Source: Pseudomonadota bacterium
GTDB taxonomy: Bacteria; Pseudomonadota; Gammaproteobacteria; Burkholderiales; Burkholderiaceae_D
Direction of reading: 5' to 3'
Length of the DNA stretch: 39,194 nucleotides
NCBI GenBank assembly: GCA_023422955.1
Contig: JAFAGG010000023.1
Coordinates: forward strand, 1-39,194
Shown here: piece after piece, positions 15,296 through 23,567 of the stretch
How positions within the stretch are numbered: the first letter of the stretch is position 1
Layout: every line of letters begins with the position of its first letter
Made by a program: the position numbers and the translations under genes
The notes under the pieces: generated by a model
Told to the model about the DNA's origin: nothing
The model's database searches: none
Seen by the model: the letters and a program-made list of their open reading frames with translations, nothing else

Positions 15296-15435
15296 GTTGT
15301 CTCCTTGTTTGAAAAACAGGATGGGATTGTCGCTGCTCGCACCCGCGCCGGCTGTAAGGGATTGTTACCCGCGTTCGCCGTCACGCTCACGGCTTCACTT
15401 ATCCGGAGTTCGCCATTTCGGCTATCCGAACCGTC

Positions 15436-15852
15436 TTATTCCATGCCGAAACGCTTGAGCACCTCGGCCTCGGTCAGCACCGGCGTGTCATTGGCGAACG
15501 CGTAGTATTCCGGCTTGCTGTCGATGTAGATCTGTTCGTGCAGCGCCAGCTGATCCTGACGCTCGAACAGGCCGGCCGGAACCGCATAGGCATCGGCTGG
15601 CTTGAAGCGATAGAACAGATGCGTGCCGCAGCGCTTGCAGAATCCACGCTCGGCCCATTCCGACGAATCATAAACGCCGACCTGTTCCTGGCCCGAAAAC
15701 TGCACATCGCTGCCGCAGGAAACCGCCAGCAACGGCCCGCCGCCCCAGCGCCGGCACATGCCGCAGTGACAGGCTTCGACATCGGCATTCAGGTTTGCGG
15801 TCAGGCTCACCGCGCCGCACAGGCACTTGCCTTGCATTTTTTCGGTAGTCAT
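15436..15852 (-). CDS. GFA-family zinc-binding protein
   Basis: A second GFA (DUF636) protein, 138 aa, with CLC (C10, C12), CHCGMC (C28, C30, C33) and CKRC (C72, C75). The block CHCGMCRRWGG is the typical core of the family. It is only distantly like the GFA protein at 4234-4728, so the two are paralogues and not a recent duplication. The ATG at 15852 has AAGGAG. The reaction is unknown; formaldehyde activation is the founding but not general activity of the family. Confidence 0.88.
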   Translation of the reverse strand: MTTEKMQGKCLCGAVSLTANLNADVEACHCGMCRRWGGGPLLAVSCGSDVQFSGQEQVGVYDSSEWAERGFCKRCGTHLFYRFKPADAYAVPAGLFERQDQLALHEQIYIDSKPEYYAFANDTPVLTEAEVLKRFGME

Positions 15853-15956
15853 CCTGCTTTTCTCCTTACTGATTCAAGCCGTGTTTCAGCGCGATAGGCT
15901 CGCGCCATTCACGAAAACCGCTTGACCGTGCGAATAGGCAGCACGAAAAAAGGCAA

Positions 15957-16871
15957 CTAGGACTGCAAACGCTTTGCGGCCATCGCATTGCCGGCACGGC
16001 TGACCGGCGCACGGCCGAGGAAGCCGGAAATGTACTGCCCGGCTTCGACCACCGCATCCAGGTCCACGCCGGTTTCTATGCCCAGGCCGTTCAGCAGGTA
16101 CAGCACGTCTTCAGTCGATACATTGCCGGTTGCACCCTTCGCATACGGGCAGCCGCCCAGGCCCGCGACCGAGGAATGAAAAATTGAAATGCCCATTTCC
16201 AGGCTGGCGTAAATGTTGGCCAGCGCCTGGCCGTAGGTATCGTGAAAGTGTCCGGACAAGCGCTCGATCGGAAATTCTTTGGCAGTCTGCTCGATCGCAG
16301 CCTGCACTTGGCGCGGCGTGCCCACGCCTATGGTGTCGGCGATATCGATTTCATCGCAGCCCAGGTCGCGCAAGCGAGCGACCACGTCGGCGGTTGCCTG
16401 CGGCGTGACTTCGCCCTGATACGGGCAACCCAGCGCGCAGCTGACCGCGCCACGCAAACGAAGGCCGTTGTCCTTGGCAGCCTGCACGACTTCGCGAAAG
16501 CGTTCTATCGATTCGGCTATCGAGCAATTGATGTTCTTTTGCGAAAACGCTTCGGAGGCCGCGCCGAAGATCACGATCTCGTTGACGCCGGCGGCCAGCG
16601 CCGCGTCGAAGCCTTTCATGTTGGGCACCAGCGCGGAATAGATCACGCCTTGCTTGCGCTGGATTCCCGCCATCACTTCCGACGAAGTCGCCATCTGCGG
16701 CACCCATTTCGGCGACACGAAGGAGGCGGCTTCGATATTCGGAAAGCCGGCCTGTGTGAGCCGGTCGATCAGCGCAATCTTGACCGCCACCGGTATCGTC
16801 TGAGGCTCGTTCTGCAAGCCGTCGCGCGGACCGACTTCGATCAGCTTCACCTGGCGCGGCAAGTTTGCCAT
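15957..16871 (-). CDS. Hydroxymethylglutaryl-CoA lyase-type enzyme
   Basis: This 304-aa HMGL-like protein of the DRE-TIM metallolyase group has GPRDGLQNE (R16, D17), FVSPKWVPQM, the metal-binding SGHFHDTYG (H208, H210) and the signature VAGLGGCPYAKGATGN with catalytic C241. HMG-CoA lyase splits HMG-CoA to acetoacetate and acetyl-CoA in leucine degradation. Related bacterial enzymes act on other 3-hydroxy-3-methyl acyl-CoAs, so the exact substrate is not certain. The start at 16871 is 1 nt after the GhrA-type stop, indicating one transcript. Partner genes of leucine degradation (ivd, mccA/B) are not in the window. Confidence 0.92.
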   Translation of the reverse strand: MANLPRQVKLIEVGPRDGLQNEPQTIPVAVKIALIDRLTQAGFPNIEAASFVSPKWVPQMATSSEVMAGIQRKQGVIYSALVPNMKGFDAALAAGVNEIVIFGAASEAFSQKNINCSIAESIERFREVVQAAKDNGLRLRGAVSCALGCPYQGEVTPQATADVVARLRDLGCDEIDIADTIGVGTPRQVQAAIEQTAKEFPIERLSGHFHDTYGQALANIYASLEMGISIFHSSVAGLGGCPYAKGATGNVSTEDVLYLLNGLGIETGVDLDAVVEAGQYISGFLGRAPVSRAGNAMAAKRLQS

Positions 16872-16872
16872 C

Positions 16873-17802
16873 TCAATAACCCCGGTCCAGGTCCACGAGG
16901 CCGGTCACCGCTTCGCCGCGTTCCATGGCCTGAATCTTTTCCGCGAACTGGCGTATGGTGTCGCTGCGCACGGTAAGCGCGGCGATATGCGGCGTCTTGG
17001 TGATGCGCGGATGGCCCCACAGGCGGCTGCGGTTCGGATGCGGCTCCTGCTGGAATACGTCCAGCGTGGCGGCCGTGATCTGCCGCGTTTCCAGCAAGTG
17101 CAGCAAGTCTTCTTCGTTCAGATGCGGGCCGCGCGCGATATTGATCAGGTAGGCGCCCTTCTGCAGCTTGTTCAGATTTTTTTCATTAAGGATGCCGGTA
17201 GTTTCCGCCGTCAGCGGCAGCACGCAGATCAGCACGCGCGAGCTGCTTAAAAATTCATCAAAGCCTTGTTCGCCGCTGAAGCAGCGCACGCCCGGCACTT
17301 CCTTGGGCGAGCGGCTCCAGCCGTTCAGCGGAAACTCGAAATGCTGCAGCGCTTTGGCAATGCGCTGGCCCAGCACGCCCATGCCCAGTATGCCGACCGG
17401 GAAATCCTCGCGGCGGTGCGGCTTCAGTTCATTCCAGATACCGGCGCGCGCCTGGGTTTCGTATTCATCGAAACGGCGGAAGTAGCGCAACACCGCATGC
17501 GTTGCATACTCCGCCATCTGTATGCCCATGCCGGCATCGTTGACGCGCACCAGCGGCACGCCCGGCGGCAGGGCATCGCGGTAGCGCAGGATGGCATCGA
17601 CGCCGGCACCGAGATTGAAGATAGCCTTGACGTCGGTGCGGTGCGCCAGCATTTCGCGCGGCGGTACCCAGACCATTGCATAGTCGGCCGGACCGTTATC
17701 GCCCGGCTGCCACACGCGCATCTGTGCGCCCGGCAAAGCCGCTTCCAGCTCAGCCTTCCAGGCTACGGCGTCTTCGTCGGGAGAGTGAAACAGGATATGC
17801 AT
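16873..17802 (-). CDS. ghrA: Glyoxylate/hydroxypyruvate reductase A
   Basis: The 309-aa D-2-hydroxyacid dehydrogenase resembles GhrA, which reduces glyoxylate and hydroxypyruvate with NADPH. It has the nucleotide-binding motif GILGMGVLGQRIA followed by GWSRSPKE, where the arginine favours NADPH. The catalytic residues are the arginine in NIARGPHL, the glutamate in DVFQQEPHP and the histidine in KTPHIAAL. The start at 17802 is 11 nt after the bioB stop. The HMG-CoA lyase-type gene follows almost without a gap. It therefore probably rides on the biotin operon transcript, though the metabolic link is not obvious. Confidence 0.9.
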   Translation of the reverse strand: MHILFHSPDEDAVAWKAELEAALPGAQMRVWQPGDNGPADYAMVWVPPREMLAHRTDVKAIFNLGAGVDAILRYRDALPPGVPLVRVNDAGMGIQMAEYATHAVLRYFRRFDEYETQARAGIWNELKPHRREDFPVGILGMGVLGQRIAKALQHFEFPLNGWSRSPKEVPGVRCFSGEQGFDEFLSSSRVLICVLPLTAETTGILNEKNLNKLQKGAYLINIARGPHLNEEDLLHLLETRQITAATLDVFQQEPHPNRSRLWGHPRITKTPHIAALTVRSDTIRQFAEKIQAMERGEAVTGLVDLDRGY

Positions 17803-17813
17803 GCCGCTTGCTC

Positions 17814-18851
17814 TTAAATACGGGGAGTTACATCGCAGCGCACATCAACGCCCTTGCTGCTGGTCTTGATGCCCAGCTTGTTCAGCAGTGCGCGGTCGGC
17901 ATCGGCTTCCGGATTGCCGGTGGTGAGCAGTTTGTCACCATAAAAAATCGAATTGGCACCGGCGGCGAAACACATGGTCTGGATCGCTTCGCCCATTTCG
18001 CGGCGGCCGGCCGACAGGCGCACGCGCGCTTTCGGCATGGTGATACGAGCGACTGCAATCGTGCGCACGAATTCCAGCGGATCGAGCTTGTCGGTGCCAT
18101 ACAGCGGCGTGCCTTCGACCTGCACCAGGTGATTGATGGGCACGGATTCCGGATACGGTTCCATGTTGGCCAGCTGCGCAATCAGGCCGGCGCGCTGCAT
18201 GCGCGACTCGCCCATGCCGACGATGCCGCCGCTGCATACCTTGATGCCGGCGCCGCGTACATGGCCCAGCGTGTCGAGGCGGTTTTCGTAATCGCGGGTG
18301 GTGATGATGTTGTCGTAATACTCGGGCGCGGTATCGAGATTATGGTTGTAGTAATCCAGTCCCGCATTCTTCAGGCGCTGCGCCTGTTCTTCGCGCAGCA
18401 TGCCCAGCGTCGCACAGGCTTCCAGCCCCAGTTCTTTGACGCCGCGCACCATCGCTTCCACATGATCCAGGTCGCGATCCTTGGGTTCGCGCCAGGCCGC
18501 GCCCATGCAGAAGCGCGTCGCGCCCTGTTCCTTGGCGGCACGCGCCGCTTCCAGCACTTCGTCCAGCGGCAGGATCTTCTGCGCAGTCACGCCGGTGTCG
18601 TAGCGCGCCGCCTGCGGGCAGTAGCCGCAATCTTCCGGGCAGCCGCCGGTCTTGATCGACAGCAGCGTGGCGAGCTCGACTTCGTTCGGATCGAAATGTT
18701 CGCGGTGCACCTGCTGCGCCCGGAACAGCAAATCGTTGAACGGCAGCTCGAACAGCGCCAGCACATCTCCCACCGGCCAGCGCTCGTTTGGCGATGCATG
18801 GGCGGCCGATTGATCGGCAGCAGGATGGAAGGTAACAGGGTGCAGCGACAT
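17814..18851 (-). CDS. bioB: Biotin synthase
   Basis: A 345-aa radical SAM enzyme that inserts sulfur into dethiobiotin. The 4Fe-4S motif GGCPEDCGYCPQ supplies C71, C75 and C78. The [2Fe-2S] and substrate regions are seen in YNHNLDT, GGIVGMGES and RLSAGRREM. The start at 18851 is preferred over 18863 because GAGGAA lies 5 nt upstream of it. It is the last biotin gene in the order bioA-F-D-B. An 86-nt gap separates it from bioD. ghrA follows after 11 nt. Confidence 0.97.
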   Translation of the reverse strand: MSLHPVTFHPAADQSAAHASPNERWPVGDVLALFELPFNDLLFRAQQVHREHFDPNEVELATLLSIKTGGCPEDCGYCPQAARYDTGVTAQKILPLDEVLEAARAAKEQGATRFCMGAAWREPKDRDLDHVEAMVRGVKELGLEACATLGMLREEQAQRLKNAGLDYYNHNLDTAPEYYDNIITTRDYENRLDTLGHVRGAGIKVCSGGIVGMGESRMQRAGLIAQLANMEPYPESVPINHLVQVEGTPLYGTDKLDPLEFVRTIAVARITMPKARVRLSAGRREMGEAIQTMCFAAGANSIFYGDKLLTTGNPEADADRALLNKLGIKTSSKGVDVRCDVTPRI

Positions 18852-18937
18852 AAGATTCCTCATTCGATAAGGTAAGGATCAGCCAAGGATCCGCTAATAA
18901 TCAGGCAACAATAAATAAGGCAGCAATTAAGCAGCAA

Positions 18938-19651
18938 TCAGGGTGAAACCGGAGCAGCGCCGGGCCAGCCCGGCAAGCTCGTGAAATCCACATAGGTTTC
19001 TGCCGTCACCGCAGACGCCACGCTCAGCCACGGTATCGCCCCTAGCGGCGGCACCGGCAGGCGCGCTACCAGCGTTTCAAAATTCTCTTTCGTGTAAGCC
19101 ATGTCCGGGTCGACCGCATTGGCCACCCAGCCCCCCAGCGTCAGGCCGCGCGCGGCAATCGCATCGGCCGTCAGCAGCGCATGATTCAGGCAGCCCAGCC
19201 GCAGGCCGACCACCATGATGACCGGCAGGTTCAGGCGCTGCGCCAGATCGGCCGCGTCCTCGCTCTTGTTCAGCGGCACGCGGAAACCGCCCACGCCTTC
19301 GACCACCACCGCCTCGGCCTGATCGGCCACCTGCCGGTAGCAATCGAGAATATGGCCGATATCGATGTTCGCATTTTCCAGCGCGGCCGCGATATGCGGC
19401 GACGCCGCTTCGCGCAGCATGTAGGGCGTGGTCAGCTCCGTCGGCAGGGATTGCTGCGTTTCCGCGACCAGCGCATCGACGTCGTCATTGTGCCAGCTGC
19501 CGTCGCGCATAACAGCTCCCGCCGCGACCGGTTTCATGCCTATGGCTTTGACGCCGCTGCGCGCAAGCTGACGCAGCATGATACTCGACACCAGGGTTTT
19601 TCCGATCTCTGTATCGGTGCCGGTGATAAAACAGGAAAAAGAGGCGCTCAT
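18938..19651 (-). CDS. bioD: Dethiobiotin synthetase
   Basis: The 237-aa ATP-dependent carboxylase closes the ureido ring on 7,8-diaminopelargonate. The P-loop is GTDTEIGKT (residues 10-18). KPVAAGA and VEGVGGFRVPL are the diaminopelargonate and phosphate-binding elements. Its ATG overlaps the bioF stop as ATGA (19648-19651), so translation is coupled. It is a normal length member of the family. Confidence 0.96.
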   Translation of the reverse strand: MSASFSCFITGTDTEIGKTLVSSIMLRQLARSGVKAIGMKPVAAGAVMRDGSWHNDDVDALVAETQQSLPTELTTPYMLREAASPHIAAALENANIDIGHILDCYRQVADQAEAVVVEGVGGFRVPLNKSEDAADLAQRLNLPVIMVVGLRLGCLNHALLTADAIAARGLTLGGWVANAVDPDMAYTKENFETLVARLPVPPLGAIPWLSVASAVTAETYVDFTSLPGWPGAAPVSP

Positions 19652-20853
19652 GCTGGGTTTTCCTTTCCGGATAATCGTTCAAGTCGGGTCAGGGCGGCGC
19701 TCAGTTGCGCCACCTCGTCCTTGCTGTGCGCGGCCGACAGCGTGATGCGCAGCCGCGCGGTATTCACTGGCACCGTGGGCGGGCGAATCGCCGGCACCCA
19801 GATGCCTTCACTGTTCAGGCTCGCTGCCACCTCCAGCGCTGCTTCATTGGCGCCAATGATCAGCGGCTGGATCGCGGTATCGGATGCCGTCAGCTGCCAT
19901 TGCCGCAGGCCGCTCAAGTCGCTTTTCAATTGCGCGATCAGGCCTTGCAAATGCTGGCGGCGCAGCGCGCCCTCTTCGCCAGCGATGATATCGATGCTGG
20001 TCAGCAAGGCATGGGCCAGCGCCGGCGCGCCGGCCGTGGTAAAGATATACGGACGCGCGCGCTGCACCAGCCATTCGATTACCGTTTCATGCGCGGCGAC
20101 AAAAGCGCCAGCCACACCGGCAGCCTTGCCCAGCGTGCCCATGTAAATGATATGGGGCGAGTTGAGCCCGAAATGCTCCAGCGCGCCGCGGCCATGTTCA
20201 CCGAGCACGCCGAAGCCGTGCGCATCGTCCACCACCAGCCAGGCACCGTGCTGCTCGCACAGCGCGAGGATTTCCGGCAGGGGCGCGATGTCGCCATCCA
20301 TGCTGAATACCGCATCGGTGACTACCAACTTGGTCTCGGCCTTGCAGGCTTGCAGTTTTTCCGCCAGCGCCGACACATCGCGATGCGGATAAATCTCGAC
20401 CTGCGAGCGCGCCAGGCGAGTGCCGTCAATCAGCGACGCATGATTCAGTGTCTCGGAAAAGATCACCGCCTCTTTTCCCGCCAGCGCGGCAATCACGGCC
20501 AGGTTGGCCATGTAGCCGGTGCAGAAATACAGAGCCTGCGCCGAGGCGATGTGCGGCGCCATGAATTCCGCCAGCCGCTCTTCCAGCTGCGCATGTGCGC
20601 GCGAGTGGCCGGAGATCAGGTGCGAGGCGCCGCTGCCGGTGCCGTACAAGGACGCTCCCTGGCGCAGCGCTTCGGTGATCTGCGGATGATTGGCCAGTCC
20701 CAGGTAATCGTTGCTGCAAAAAGCCAGCATGGGCCGCCCGTCCACGACGACTTGCGGCGCACAGGCGGTATCGGCAATGCGCCGTTGCCGCTTCAGGCCG
20801 CGTTGCTCCAGCGCCTGGATTTCCTTATCCAGCTTGGCGAGCAATTCCATCAT
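19648..20853 (-). CDS. bioF: 8-amino-7-oxononanoate synthase
   Basis: The 401-aa PLP enzyme condenses pimeloyl-ACP/CoA with L-alanine. PLP-binding features include the aspartate and histidine in VVDDAHGFGVLG (D210, H212) and the Schiff-base lysine K243 in YMGTLGKAAG. FCSNDYLGLANHP is the usual N-terminal block. Its start overlaps the bioA stop (GCATGATG). It uses the pimeloyl chain made by BioC and BioH or equivalents, neither of which is in the window. Confidence 0.96.
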   Translation of the reverse strand: MMELLAKLDKEIQALEQRGLKRQRRIADTACAPQVVVDGRPMLAFCSNDYLGLANHPQITEALRQGASLYGTGSGASHLISGHSRAHAQLEERLAEFMAPHIASAQALYFCTGYMANLAVIAALAGKEAVIFSETLNHASLIDGTRLARSQVEIYPHRDVSALAEKLQACKAETKLVVTDAVFSMDGDIAPLPEILALCEQHGAWLVVDDAHGFGVLGEHGRGALEHFGLNSPHIIYMGTLGKAAGVAGAFVAAHETVIEWLVQRARPYIFTTAGAPALAHALLTSIDIIAGEEGALRRQHLQGLIAQLKSDLSGLRQWQLTASDTAIQPLIIGANEAALEVAASLNSEGIWVPAIRPPTVPVNTARLRITLSAAHSKDEVAQLSAALTRLERLSGKENPA

Positions 20854-22208
20854 GCCTCTCCCATCACTTGTTCAAAAATGTCCAGCGTGCGCGTGGCCAG
20901 ATGGTGCGACTCTTGCTCATCCAGCACATAGGGCGGCATCAGGTACACCGTGTTGCCTATCGGGCGCAGCAGCACTTCCTGCTGCAGGGCCGCGGCAAAG
21001 AAGCGGCGCGAAAAGGTCGCGGCTTGCGTGGCATCGTCGATGATGGCATCGAAGGCCCAGATCATGCCGCGCTGGCGGAAATGCTCGACCTGCGGATGCT
21101 GCGCCAGCGGCGCCAGCGCTGCGGTGAAGCTTTGTGCCCAATCGCGGTTGCGCTGCAATACCTGGTCTTCTTCGAAGATAGTCAATGTCGCCAGCGCCGC
21201 GCGGCAAGCCAGCGGATTGCCGGTATAGGAATGCGAATGCAAAAAACCGCGCCGCACGTCGGCGTCATAAAAAGCCTGGTAGATTGCGTCACGCGTCATC
21301 ACCAGCGACAGCGGCAGATAACCGCCGCTGATGCCCTTGGACAGGCAGAGGAAATCCGGCCAAATCCTGGCTTGTTCACAGGCGAAGAAAGTGCCGGTGC
21401 GCCCGCAACCCACGGCAATCTCGTCGGCGATCAGGTGTACGCCGTAACGGTCGCACAGCGCGCCCACTTCGCTCAGATACACCGGGTCGTACATGGCAAA
21501 ACCGGTCGCGCATTGCACCAGCGGTTCCACAATAAATGCGGCAATCTTGTCACTGCGCTGCTGCAATAAATTTTCCAGTTCACGCGCGGCACGGCGCGCC
21601 ACGTCGGCCGACGATTCGCCCGGCCCGGCGAGGCGTGCATCGGGCGCGGCAATTACATGCGCGTTACGGATCAGCGGGCCATAGGCATCGCGGAACAGCG
21701 CGACGTCGGTCACCGCCAGCGCACCTATGGTTTCGCCGTGATAGCTGCCCTTGAGGCAGACGAATTCCTGCTTGTCGGCTTTACCCCTGTTGCGCCATGC
21801 ATGAAAACTCATCTTCAGCGCGATCTCGACCGCAGAGGCACCATCCGATGCGTAGAAACAATGGCCCAGCTGATGACCGGTCAGCGCCGACAGGCGTTCG
21901 GAGAGTTCAATCACCGGCTCATGCGTAAAGCCCGCCAGCATCGCATGCTCCAGCTTGTCGAGCTGGTCTTTCAATTCGGCATTGATGCGCGGATTGGCAT
22001 GGCCAAACAGGTTGACCCACCAGGAACTGATTGCATCGAGATAGCGCTTCCCTTGGTCGTCGTACAGCCATGGACCGCGGCCATGGCTGACCGGTATCAG
22101 CGGCACTGTTTCATGGTGCTGCATCTGGGTGCACGGATGCCACACGCTTTTCAGGCTGCGTGTTACCCAATCGGATTGTGGCGTGTTTTGTTGCTTGTTT
22201 ATATACAC
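20850..22208 (-). CDS. bioA: Adenosylmethionine-8-amino-7-oxononanoate aminotransferase
   Basis: The 452-aa class III aminotransferase transfers the amino group of SAM to 8-amino-7-oxononanoate. Family landmarks are VWHPCTQM near the start, ISSWWVNLFGHANP, YHGETIGALAVT, the PLP aspartate D262 in LIADEIAVGCGRTG and the Schiff-base lysine K291 in CLSKGISGGYLPLS. The start is a GTG at 22208 without a clear ribosome binding site. No in-frame ATG is available before the conserved N-terminus, so a GTG start seems real. It heads the bioA-F-D-B cluster. No BirA or BioR operator could be recognised upstream. Confidence 0.95.
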   Translation of the reverse strand: MYINKQQNTPQSDWVTRSLKSVWHPCTQMQHHETVPLIPVSHGRGPWLYDDQGKRYLDAISSWWVNLFGHANPRINAELKDQLDKLEHAMLAGFTHEPVIELSERLSALTGHQLGHCFYASDGASAVEIALKMSFHAWRNRGKADKQEFVCLKGSYHGETIGALAVTDVALFRDAYGPLIRNAHVIAAPDARLAGPGESSADVARRAARELENLLQQRSDKIAAFIVEPLVQCATGFAMYDPVYLSEVGALCDRYGVHLIADEIAVGCGRTGTFFACEQARIWPDFLCLSKGISGGYLPLSLVMTRDAIYQAFYDADVRRGFLHSHSYTGNPLACRAALATLTIFEEDQVLQRNRDWAQSFTAALAPLAQHPQVEHFRQRGMIWAFDAIIDDATQAATFSRRFFAAALQQEVLLRPIGNTVYLMPPYVLDEQESHHLATRTLDIFEQVMGEA

Positions 22209-22254
22209 TGCTATGGATTCATTGTTGGTTCAGCTGCGGGCGCTGAGCTGTGTG

Positions 22255-22292
22255 CGGCCCTCGCATTTATCCCCTCCTCTTCAAGGGAAGGA
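22255..22292. repeat. Dispersed palindromic repeat, copy 2
   Basis: This stretch matches the complement of the left arm and flank of the long inverted repeat at 6174-6291 at about 33-35 of 38 positions, including CTCGC, TTTATCCCCTCC and TTCAAGGG followed by AAGGAG. It is a half-copy in the bioA upstream region. A more degenerate relative may lie at about 24938-24975 (CTTTCAAGGCAAGATAAAGG). Confidence 0.7.
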
Positions 22293-22421
22293 GAAAAGCC
22301 GGCACTTTTGCCACTCTTTCAAGAAAATGCGCCGACTCGTGCCGCAAGGCCGAAACGATAGCATGAAGATCAAGCAAGCCCAATGCCGCCCTCGATGCAT
22401 GACGCGAAGAAACCGGCAATT

Positions 22422-22814
22422 TTATTTCCGTGGGAATTCCCCATCCACATACAACCACGCTCCTTTCTCGCGCACGAAACGGCTGACTTCATGCAGGCGA
22501 TGCGCACGGCCGCCGGTCTTGTAGCGCGCAACGAATTCGACAGTCGCTTCCTCTCCCAGCGGGACGTGTTTTTTCACCTCCAGCCCCAGCCACTTGCTGC
22601 CGCACCCTTCTTCCAGCTCAGCTTCCGCCGGCCGTGTGGAAGGATGCCAGCTCTGCAGCAGGTAGGCGGTGTCATGAAGCACATAGGCACTGTAACGTGA
22701 ACGCATCAATTGCTCGGCAGTTGCGGCGGTTTCGCCGGCATGAAAGCGGCCGCAGCAGGCGGCATAGGCTCCGCCGCCGCAGGGACAATCCTTGGGAGGG
22801 TGTGAGGCTGGCAT
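22422..22814 (-). CDS. YchJ-like UPF0225 protein with SEC-C motif
   Basis: A 130-aa protein from the ATG at 22814, which has GGAG upstream. The open frame continues to 22883 but is not conserved-looking. The N-terminus carries the zinc-binding SEC-C motif CPCGGGAYAACC (C10, C12, C20, C21). An NTF2-like domain follows (AEQLMRSRYSAYVLHDTAYLLQSWHPSTRP through FVREKGAWLYVDG). This is the layout of the YchJ/UPF0225 family. The role is unknown; SEC-C proteins bind SecB or other partners. Confidence 0.9.
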   Translation of the reverse strand: MPASHPPKDCPCGGGAYAACCGRFHAGETAATAEQLMRSRYSAYVLHDTAYLLQSWHPSTRPAEAELEEGCGSKWLGLEVKKHVPLGEEATVEFVARYKTGGRAHRLHEVSRFVREKGAWLYVDGEFPRK

Positions 22815-22897
22815 GAATGAGTTCTCCAGACGGCGGGCAGGCATTTTCGACGCGGCTTTTGCTCGCCGAAAAGACGCGTGCAAGCCAACGATGATGC

Positions 22898-23566
22898 CTA
22901 CCAGGAAAGCGGGTCGCCAGTATGACGGAAAAAGCGGCCGCTGTCCTCGGGCTCCAGGCGTGCAATCGCTGCCAGCATGGCGGCGACGCTTTCTTCCACC
23001 GACAGCGTTGCGTCAGTGCCGCCCATATCGGTGCGCACCCAGCCCGGCGACAGCGCAGCCAGCACCGCGTTTGGATAATCGTAGGCAGCTGCGCGCACGG
23101 CCATGTTGAGCGCGGCCTTGGAAACGCGGTAAGTCCAGGCATAACTGGATTCCACCTCGCCCATGCTGGCCATGCCGCTGCTGATGAAAACGAATTTTCC
23201 ACGCGCGGCTTCCACCATGGGCGCGACCAGCGGCAGCACCTGCATCGCACCCAGCACATTGGTATGCATGACCTTGTCGAACTCGGCCGCAGTCGGCGGC
23301 GTCGCCGCGCCAGTCAGCGGCCCGATCACGCCCGCCACGTACACCGCCAGATCCAGCTGCACGCCGTCGAGCTCCCAGCCCAGCGCCGCCAGCGATTCCG
23401 GCCGTGCGACATCGACCTTGATCGCAGCCGCGCCTGCGGAACGCAAATCCGCCAGCGCCGCGTCATCGCGCGCCGTCGCATAAACCCGCCAACCCTGCGC
23501 CAGCAACTGCCGCACGTATTCGCGTCCGATGCCGCGCGATGCGCCGATGATCAATGCCTGTTTCAT
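22898..23566 (-). CDS. Short-chain dehydrogenase/reductase
   Basis: A 222-aa classical-type SDR. The cofactor-binding GASRGIG is at residues 8-14, with A-R following at 32-33, which suggests NADP(H). The catalytic set is S129/S130, Y146 and K150 (YRVSK). The usual NAG motif is replaced by YVAGV. It starts 1 nt after the thiolase stop, so the two are one transcript. That pairing suggests fatty acid or polyhydroxyalkanoate-type metabolism, but the protein is shorter than acetoacetyl-CoA reductases and the substrate cannot be named. Confidence 0.9.
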   Translation of the reverse strand: MKQALIIGASRGIGREYVRQLLAQGWRVYATARDDAALADLRSAGAAAIKVDVARPESLAALGWELDGVQLDLAVYVAGVIGPLTGAATPPTAAEFDKVMHTNVLGAMQVLPLVAPMVEAARGKFVFISSGMASMGEVESSYAWTYRVSKAALNMAVRAAAYDYPNAVLAALSPGWVRTDMGGTDATLSVEESVAAMLAAIARLEPEDSGRFFRHTGDPLSW

Positions 23567-23567
23567 T

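Noticed and set aside
4234..15852. The two GFA-family genes as a recent duplication
   Set aside because: They share only the cysteine pattern; overall sequences are clearly divergent.
22209..22260. Possible BirA-type operator before bioA (TTGTTTATATAC)
   Set aside because: Only a loose half-site and no matching second arm at the expected spacing.
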